A DNA stretch of 33,193 nt, taken from the NCBI GenBank assembly GCA_947176615.1, contig CAMWRO010000002.1, positions 1-33,193 on the forward strand, in the 5' to 3' direction. Each line of letters opens with the position of its first letter. Position 1 is the first letter of the stretch. Below are positions 26,519 through 33,193 of the stretch, one piece after another. Below the pieces are notes generated by a model that saw only the letters and a list, made by a program, of their open reading frames with translations, made no database searches and was not told the origin of the DNA. The stretch comes from an uncultured Porphyromonadaceae bacterium. GTDB lineage: Bacteria > Bacteroidota > Bacteroidia > Bacteroidales > Muribaculaceae. The position numbers and the translations under genes are program-made.

Positions 26519-27616
26519 ATGAACCGCAAACGAATTTTATTATTGATGGCGATAATTTTGCCTGCAATCGGTATGGTTTCGGCTCAGTCCTATTATGATG
26601 ATGACATTTATTATGATGCGTCCAAGGCTAAAAAACAGCAACCGGCCAAGGTTGTCGACAATAATTACCGTCAGTCGCAGGTTGCCGATTATCCGGCAGC
26701 TGATACTTACAGCTACAGTGTGAACGGCACACGCAGCATAAGTGTCGACGATTATAATAGGAGAGGGATTTTTGCAGCCGACTCGGTTTCGGCCGATTCG
26801 ACAGTCAATGACTTCCAATATACCCGTCGTATCGAGAAATATTATAACCCCGAAGTCGTGACGTCGCAAAATGACCCCGAGCTTGCCAACATATATTATA
26901 TGGAGCCTGATCAGGTCAATATTTATGTCAACACTCCGTCGGGTTACTGGGGGTATGATTACCTGTCGCCTTATGCGATGTGGAATCTGTCATTCGGTTA
27001 TCCTTACTATAACAACTACTGGCGATGGAGCTCTCCGTGGTACTGGAACACTTGGTATGATCCTTACTGGAGCTGGTCATGGGGTTGGGGTGCAGGCTGG
27101 GCGCCCGGTTGGGGCCCCGGATGGGGTCCGAGCTGGTCTTGGGGTTGGGGTCCCGGTTGGGGCTATGGCTGGAGCCGTCCTCGCAGTCCCCGCCATCCCG
27201 GCGGCTGGAGCGGTAGCGGCGCTCACCGCCCCGGAAACGTCCCCTCGTCGGGTGTGCGTCCCGGGTTTGGCACCGGCAACCGCCATCAGGGATCGACCAT
27301 GCGCCCCGGAACGGCGAATGGGAATTATCGACCCGGTAATAATTCCGGTGTCCGTCCCGGAAACAACACGGGTGTCCGCCCCGGCAATAATGGCGGCACA
27401 TATCGTCCCGGAAACAATTCCAACTCGGGCCGTCCGTCCAACAACAATAACTATAACCGTCCGTCTAACAATAACAACAATTACAACCGTCCCTCCAATA
27501 CTAATGGCGGCAGAACGCCTTCCTATAACAGCGGCGGTGGCAGCCGTGGCGGATTCGGCGGCGGAGGTCGCTCAAGCGGCGGTGGCCGCTCGGCCGGCGG
27601 TCGCGGACGCCATTAA
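26519..27616 (+). CDS. Secreted low-complexity protein with Trp/Gly/Pro-rich and PGNN/RPSNNNN repeat regions
   Basis: Signal peptide MNRKRILLLMAIILPAIGMVSAQ; SWSWGWGAGWAPGWGPGWGPSWSWGWGPGWGYGWS; RPGNNSGVRPGNNTGVRPGNN; RPSNNNNYNRPSNNNNNYNRPSN; Gly/Arg/Ser-rich tail. Confidence 0.85.
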   Translation: MNRKRILLLMAIILPAIGMVSAQSYYDDDIYYDASKAKKQQPAKVVDNNYRQSQVADYPAADTYSYSVNGTRSISVDDYNRRGIFAADSVSADSTVNDFQYTRRIEKYYNPEVVTSQNDPELANIYYMEPDQVNIYVNTPSGYWGYDYLSPYAMWNLSFGYPYYNNYWRWSSPWYWNTWYDPYWSWSWGWGAGWAPGWGPGWGPSWSWGWGPGWGYGWSRPRSPRHPGGWSGSGAHRPGNVPSSGVRPGFGTGNRHQGSTMRPGTANGNYRPGNNSGVRPGNNTGVRPGNNGGTYRPGNNSNSGRPSNNNNYNRPSNNNNNYNRPSNTNGGRTPSYNSGGGSRGGFGGGGRSSGGGRSAGGRGRH

Positions 27617-27654
27617 TCGAACAAACTAATGATTCTCAACTGAACGATAGAATT

Positions 27655-29352
27655 ATGAAAAAGTCAATCATAGCCGCGCTCATCATCGGCGCACCCGCCT
27701 TGGCTGCCCACGCGCAGTCGGCTTTTGACGCCTACTCGATAGGTCGTAACGACCTGAGAGGCACTGCCCGGTTCATGTCTATGGGCGGCGCGTTTACCGC
27801 TCTCGGCGGCGACCTGTCAACGCTCAATCAGAACCCCGGCGGCATAGGAGTGTACCGCAGCAGCGAAATAGGCGGAACTCTTGACATAAACATGCAGTCG
27901 GCCAATTCAGAGATTTTCGGCTATTCCAACAAAATCAACCAGACCAAGGTCTGCGCCAATAATATCGGTTATATTGGCTCCGTGTCTCTCAGCTCCGAGA
28001 CTATGCCTTATTTCAACTGGGGATTCAGTTATAGCCGTGCGGCCTCCTTTGACCGCCACTATGGCGGCTCCCTTGGAGAACTGGGTGGCTCGCTGACCAA
28101 TTATGTGGCCGATTTCACCACCTATGACGGATATAAGCCTAATGAACTTATCAGTTCCAACAAGGATTATAATCCTTATCTTGACTCTTCGGCTCCGTGG
28201 ATGTCAATCATGATGTACAATGCCTACGGTATAAATCCCCCCGCGGCGGGTTCAAGCGCTTATCAGGGGTTGTGGGATAATGATGCCACCTACGGCACAG
28301 GATGGTACGAGGTGCAGGAAAAAGGCCATGTGGATGAATATGCAATCGACCTCGGAGGCAATATAATGAATACCGTCTACTGGGGTATCGGATTCGGAAT
28401 CACCGATGTGGAGTATAAATCAAACACTTTTTACGGTGAGTCGCTGAATGATGCCCGGGTTACAGGATTTGACACTAACGGCAACCCCGTGGGATACACA
28501 TCGGGCAACGCTGATTTTGACATCCAGAATGTCAAGCACATATATGGTAACGGCTTCAACTTCAAGGCCGGCCTTATAATCAAGCCGGTTAACGAGTTTC
28601 GTATCGGTATTGCCGTGCACACCCCCACATATTACAGTCTTACTTACGAGGGCTGGGGTCGCATGAACTATCAGTACGGTGCCGACGGTTATCCCGGAGG
28701 AAAACCGCTTGCCGGATATGAGGACACCGATTATGGATATTCCGATTATTTCGACTGGAAATGCCGCACTCCGTGGCGGTTGATGGTCGGTGCCGCAGGT
28801 GTTATCGGCGGTCGTGGAATACTGAGCGTTGACTATGAATATCGCCCCATGCAGAGCCTGAATGTCAAAAATGCCGACAGCTACGAAATCACGGCTGTGA
28901 ATGACGACATCAACACCTACTTCCGTGCGTCCAATATAATCCGCGTCGGAGGTGAGTTCCGAGTTACCCCGCAATTCAGCCTTCGTGCCGGATATGTTTA
29001 CGAATCTTCCCCCGTGACCCAAGAGGGGATGAACGGCTATCGCACCGAAGGCGGCCACAATATTCCGGTTGCTTATTATACTTCGGGGCCCGATGATACT
29101 GAAACTCAGCCTTCGGTTACGCTTGACAAGTCCACGCAGTATATCACCTGCGGTATCGGATACAGGTATAAGAATTTCTATGCCGATGCTGCATTTGTGC
29201 ATCGTTACAACCGCAGCCGCTATCAGGCCTATACCAACTACACGGAACTGATGCCCGATGCTGATGGAAACACCTACGACGTTTGGGCACCTTCGGCATC
29301 AATCGCTCAAAACAACAACTCAATAGTCCTCTCTATCGGTTTCAAATTCTGA
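27655..29352 (+). CDS. Outer membrane protein, OmpP1/FadL-like transporter
   Basis: Signal peptide; RNDLRGTARFMSMGGAFTALGGDLSTLNQNPGGIGVYRSSEIG; beta-barrel pattern with terminal ...IVLSIGFKF. Confidence 0.82.
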   Translation: MKKSIIAALIIGAPALAAHAQSAFDAYSIGRNDLRGTARFMSMGGAFTALGGDLSTLNQNPGGIGVYRSSEIGGTLDINMQSANSEIFGYSNKINQTKVCANNIGYIGSVSLSSETMPYFNWGFSYSRAASFDRHYGGSLGELGGSLTNYVADFTTYDGYKPNELISSNKDYNPYLDSSAPWMSIMMYNAYGINPPAAGSSAYQGLWDNDATYGTGWYEVQEKGHVDEYAIDLGGNIMNTVYWGIGFGITDVEYKSNTFYGESLNDARVTGFDTNGNPVGYTSGNADFDIQNVKHIYGNGFNFKAGLIIKPVNEFRIGIAVHTPTYYSLTYEGWGRMNYQYGADGYPGGKPLAGYEDTDYGYSDYFDWKCRTPWRLMVGAAGVIGGRGILSVDYEYRPMQSLNVKNADSYEITAVNDDINTYFRASNIIRVGGEFRVTPQFSLRAGYVYESSPVTQEGMNGYRTEGGHNIPVAYYTSGPDDTETQPSVTLDKSTQYITCGIGYRYKNFYADAAFVHRYNRSRYQAYTNYTELMPDADGNTYDVWAPSASIAQNNNSIVLSIGFKF

Positions 29353-29389
29353 AAAGTCACTTTGTCTTGAAAGAGATTATATAGTGTAT

Positions 29390-29431
29390 AAAACAGACAA
29401 ATTTATTCGTAAAAATAAATTTGTCTGTTTT
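29390..29431 (+). terminator. Perfect 18-bp stem terminator downstream of the porin
   Basis: AAAACAGACAAATTTATT (29390-29407) CGTAAA AATAAATTTGTCTGTTTT (29414-29431), T-rich tail. Confidence 0.85.
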
Positions 29432-29451
29432 ATTTTGTTTTGCTATATTTG
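29420..29451 (+). promoter_or_regulatory. Predicted promoter TTTG-N20-TATATTTG overlapping the porin terminator
   Basis: TTTG at 29420-29423 lies within the terminator right arm; TATATTTG at 29444-29451; spacer 20. Confidence 0.6.
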
Positions 29452-29469
29452 TGATATAAATATTCTGCT

Positions 29470-29670
29470 ATGGGAATAGAATCTATTATTGGCTATATTA
29501 TAGGAATAGTTATCATTGGATTGGTAATTATGGGTTTTTTAGCGGTGATTTTAGTATGCGTTAGGTCTTTACAAATTGACCCCGACGAACCGCTATTCAC
29601 CATAACGTTCCAATTCAAGTCTGATGAAGAAAAAAAGATTGACGAAGAAAAAAAGATGAATGACGATTAA
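29470..29670 (+). CDS. Small single-pass membrane protein with charged DEEKK repeat tail, function unknown
   Basis: 66 aa, predicted promoter directly upstream; MGIESIIGYIIGIVIIGLVIMGFLAVILVCVRSL... then SDEEKKIDEEKKMNDD. AT-rich relative to surroundings. Confidence 0.55.
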   Translation: MGIESIIGYIIGIVIIGLVIMGFLAVILVCVRSLQIDPDEPLFTITFQFKSDEEKKIDEEKKMNDD

Positions 29671-29880
29671 ACCGTCTTCACCATTTCCTCAAAACGTTTC
29701 TGCCTTTCCTCAGCTGTGAGTTGCGGGGCGTCGTTTTGCGGAACGATACTTTTTATCCCACGGCAGCGGCAAAAGCTACCGTGGAACTATTTTTTCAGAC
29801 ATGCGGCCGGATGCAGAAGGATGCTACTGCACATCGCTGATTGTCGATATAATTCCGATGCCGATTAGTGGGGACTTAAT
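29667..29880 (-). pseudogene. Degenerate minus-strand coding fragments or dispersed repeat
   Basis: Minus-strand frames read ...KSPLIGIGIISTISDVQ*HPSASGRMSEKIVPR* and, after a frame change, FHGSFCRCRGIKSIVPQNDAPQLTAEERQKRFEEMVKTV*. Protein-like composition with stops and a frame break; no plausible start for the C-terminal piece. Confidence 0.35.
29758..29796 (+). terminator. Hairpin with T-run downstream of the 66-aa ORF
   Basis: CCACGGCAGC-GGCAAAA-GCTACCGTGG (29758-29784, one mismatch) followed by AACTATTTTTTC. Confidence 0.6.
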
Positions 29881-29886
29881 TTGGTT

Positions 29887-29918
29887 TTTGCATATCATGG
29901 AATAATTTTGTAAATTTG
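29887..29918 (+). promoter_or_regulatory. Predicted ftsY promoter (TTTG-N20-TAAATTTG)
   Basis: TTTG 29887-29890, TAAATTTG 29911-29918; a second -7-like TAATTTTG abuts at 29903-29910. Confidence 0.65.
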
Positions 29919-29988
29919 CAGTCTTAAAAACTTATCAGCCGTTGCGGCACTGACTGTCGCGTGGAACGGCGACTCATTTATAAAGACA

Positions 29989-30946
<958 letters not shown>

Positions 30947-30963
<17 letters not shown>

Positions 30964-32284
30964 AAAGATTTTGAAAAAGAAAAAAGTCAATATAATTTCC
31001 CTCGGATGCTCCAAGAATCTTGTCGATTCAGAGCGTCTGATGGCTATGCTTGCCGGCGTAGGGATGGATGTCGTTCATGAGGACGACGCTGTCAATCGCG
31101 GCGATATCGTGGTAGTGAATACCTGCGGCTTTATCGGTGACGCCAAGGAGGAATCGATAAACGAGATTCTGAAATGGGCGACCGCCAAAACAGAAGGTGA
31201 AATTTCGGAGCTTTATGTGATGGGGTGTCTTTCCCAACGCTATGCCGACGACCTTCCGGCTGAAATTCCTGAAGTAGACAAGTGGTATGGCAAGACTGAC
31301 TGGCCTGCGCTTGTTACGGATCTTGCACGGAAGTCGCCTGCCACCGTCCCCTATGACCGAATTATCACCACTCCGCGTCATCATGCTTACCTGAAGATCG
31401 CCGAGGGTTGTAACCGTTTTTGCGCTTTCTGTGCAATACCGTTGATAACGGGGCGTTATAAATCCCGGCCTATGGAAGAAATCATTGACGAAGTTAAGTC
31501 TTTGGTTGCCCGTGGAGTAAAAGAATTAAATGTCATTGCACAGGATCTGACTGCATATGGTCAGGATATATACGGTCACGTCAGCATAGCTGAGCTTGTT
31601 GACCGGATTGCCGATGTCGAGGGGGTAGAGTGGATTCGCCTTCATTATGCCTATCCCGCAGGATTTCCGATGGATCTTCTTGACGTGATGGCGCGTCGCG
31701 ACAATGTGTGCAAGTATCTTGACATCGCCTTGCAGCATGTTAATGACCGGGTGCTTTCCAATATGCGCCGCCACATAACCGGAGACGAAACGCGCCAACT
31801 GCTTGCCGAGATGCGTCGCCGTGTTCCCGGATTGCATATACGCACCACACTTATGGTCGGTTTCCCCGGCGAGGATGACGAGGCGTTTGAGGAACTTATG
31901 GCGTTTGTCAAGGAGCAGCGTTTTGAACGCATGGGGGCATTCGCCTATTGTGAGGAGGAAGATACATTCGGAGCAAAGAATTTTGCCGACGATATACCTG
32001 CCGAAATCAAGCAATCGCGCCTTGACCGATTAATGGAACTTCAGGAGCGGATTTCTGACGAAATTCAGCAGCAGAAGGTAGGGGAAACAATCCCCGTAAT
32101 CATTGACCGTGAGGAGAGTGAATTTTATGTCGGCCGCACTCAGTGGGACTCCCCTGAGGTCGACCCCGAGGTTCTAATCTCAAAACCTTCAGCGTTTAAG
32201 CCTGAGCGCGGTGGTTTCTATAATGTTAAAATAACTTCGGCATCCCCGTTTGAACTCATGGGGCGGTTTGAGGAGGATTGTTGA
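30947..32284 (+). CDS. rimO: Ribosomal protein S12 methylthiotransferase RimO
   Basis: SLGCSKNLVDSERLM, radical SAM CNRFCAFCAIPLITGRYKSR, C-terminal TRAM-like region. Start is GTG 30947 (overlapping ftsY) or TTG 30971. Confidence 0.95.
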
Positions 32285-33193
32285 TGGAGAATAAGACAGA
32301 TTTGTTTTCGGTCGCCGAAGGGTGCATCAATGTCGGACTGCCGTTTGCTCTTTATGCTTTCCCCAATGAGGATGAATTTCATTTTGAAGCCTCGTTGCCC
32401 GATGCCGACGCTTGTTGTGTGGCCCATCTCGACCGTCCGACATGGAATGGTTTCGCCATTAATTTTTTTGGGAACGATGAGTCCTACACTGCCGGAGTCA
32501 CAGATATGATTGACTTGGCCGAGGCTCGGGATATAGCTGAGAAAATCGACGAAAAACTATATCATCCCACTGTCGCCCCTGCATTTCGTTCTACTCCGGT
32601 TCTGAATTACAAGGCATCCTTGCACCGGGTTATAGACACGTTAAAAAAGCGCGGAGGCAAAGTCGTGATGTCGCAAATGACCGCTGTGGCTACAGAGAGA
32701 TCCGTTGCCGAGGTTGTCGCCGACTATTTTTCGCGTTTTCCCGCGACATTCCGTTTTTTGTGCTACACCCCTGAGACAGGAGCGTGGTTAGGAGCGTCGC
32801 CCGAGTTGCTGATTGACTATGATACCGCTACGGGACAATTGTCAACAATGGCTCTTGCCGGGACTCGCAGCGTGGCTGTGGCCGACCCGTGGGACAAAAA
32901 GAATCTTGAGGAGCATGAAATGGTTGTCGATTTTATCGGCAACACTCTTGCCTCGCTCGGAATGGATGCCGAAGCTGACGACCTCGGCGAGATGAAATAT
33001 GGCAATATTGTTCATCTCTTTACCCCCATTAAGGCAGAGGGCAATGTCCCTGTCGGGCAGGTACTGGGCGAATTGAGCCCGACTCCGGCTTTATGCGGCT
33101 TGCCACGCAATGAAGCGATTCATGACATTGTTATGAACGAGTTTCACGAGCGCCTGTGTTATGGCGGATATGTCGCGGTAAAAACCGGGACCC
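32284..33193 (+). CDS. menF: Isochorismate synthase / chorismate-binding protein (partial, 3' truncated by window)
   Basis: ATG in TGATG overlap with the rimO stop; open to window end. Reads MENKTDLFSVAEGCINVGLPFALYAFPNEDEFHF...ALAGTRSVAVADPWDKKNLEEHEMVVDFI...VGQVLGELSPTPALCGLPRNEAIHDI...CYGGYVAVKTGT. Missing from the ORF track because no stop lies in the window. Confidence 0.85.
   Translation, partial: MENKTDLFSVAEGCINVGLPFALYAFPNEDEFHFEASLPDADACCVAHLDRPTWNGFAINFFGNDESYTAGVTDMIDLAEARDIAEKIDEKLYHPTVAPAFRSTPVLNYKASLHRVIDTLKKRGGKVVMSQMTAVATERSVAEVVADYFSRFPATFRFLCYTPETGAWLGASPELLIDYDTATGQLSTMALAGTRSVAVADPWDKKNLEEHEMVVDFIGNTLASLGMDAEADDLGEMKYGNIVHLFTPIKAEGNVPVGQVLGELSPTPALCGLPRNEAIHDIVMNEFHERLCYGGYVAVKTGT

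Noticed and set aside
27331-27510. Possible CRISPR-like array from the regularly spaced repeats
   Set aside because: Repeats are short, imperfect and in frame in a coding sequence; no cas genes nearby.
26871-27629. 252-aa alternative-frame ORF over the Trp-rich gene
   Set aside because: Out-of-frame product of the repetitive DNA; no upstream signal, whereas the 26519 frame has a promoter and signal peptide.

Overview
The window looks like Bacteroidales chromosome (Muribaculaceae-like by gene content and promoter style; this assignment is inference). It is mostly housekeeping DNA. Plus-strand genes: ligA 3' end, a Tat-signal TIGR04076-like protein, a dicarboxylate:cation symporter, a DUF6377-like membrane regulator, folP-cdaA, an OPT transporter, a MATE transporter, uvrB-ygiQ, a DUF308 protein, a Trp/Gly/Asn-rich secreted protein followed by an OmpP1/FadL-like porin, a small membrane protein, and ftsY-rimO-isochorismate synthase (truncated by the window edge). 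Minus-strand genes: a DUF2807 head-GIN protein, nadE, a MATE transporter, nrdG/nrdD, ftsE, recQ and clpP-clpX. No tRNA, rRNA, CRISPR array or intact mobile element was recognised. The more interesting signals are mainly non-coding: (i) a 30-bp dyad centred exactly on the -33 element of the nrdD promoter; (ii) a promoter-to-tandem-hairpin unit of about 215 nt in a 517-bp gap upstream of folP, a candidate sRNA; (iii) an accessory-looking island between the porin and ftsY with an AT-rich small membrane ORF, a terminator overlapping a promoter, and degenerate minus-strand coding fragments; (iv) a dyad on the predicted uvrB start site; and (v) a Trp-rich/PGNN-repeat secreted protein next to a porin. 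I see no clear defence or other undescribed multi-gene system.
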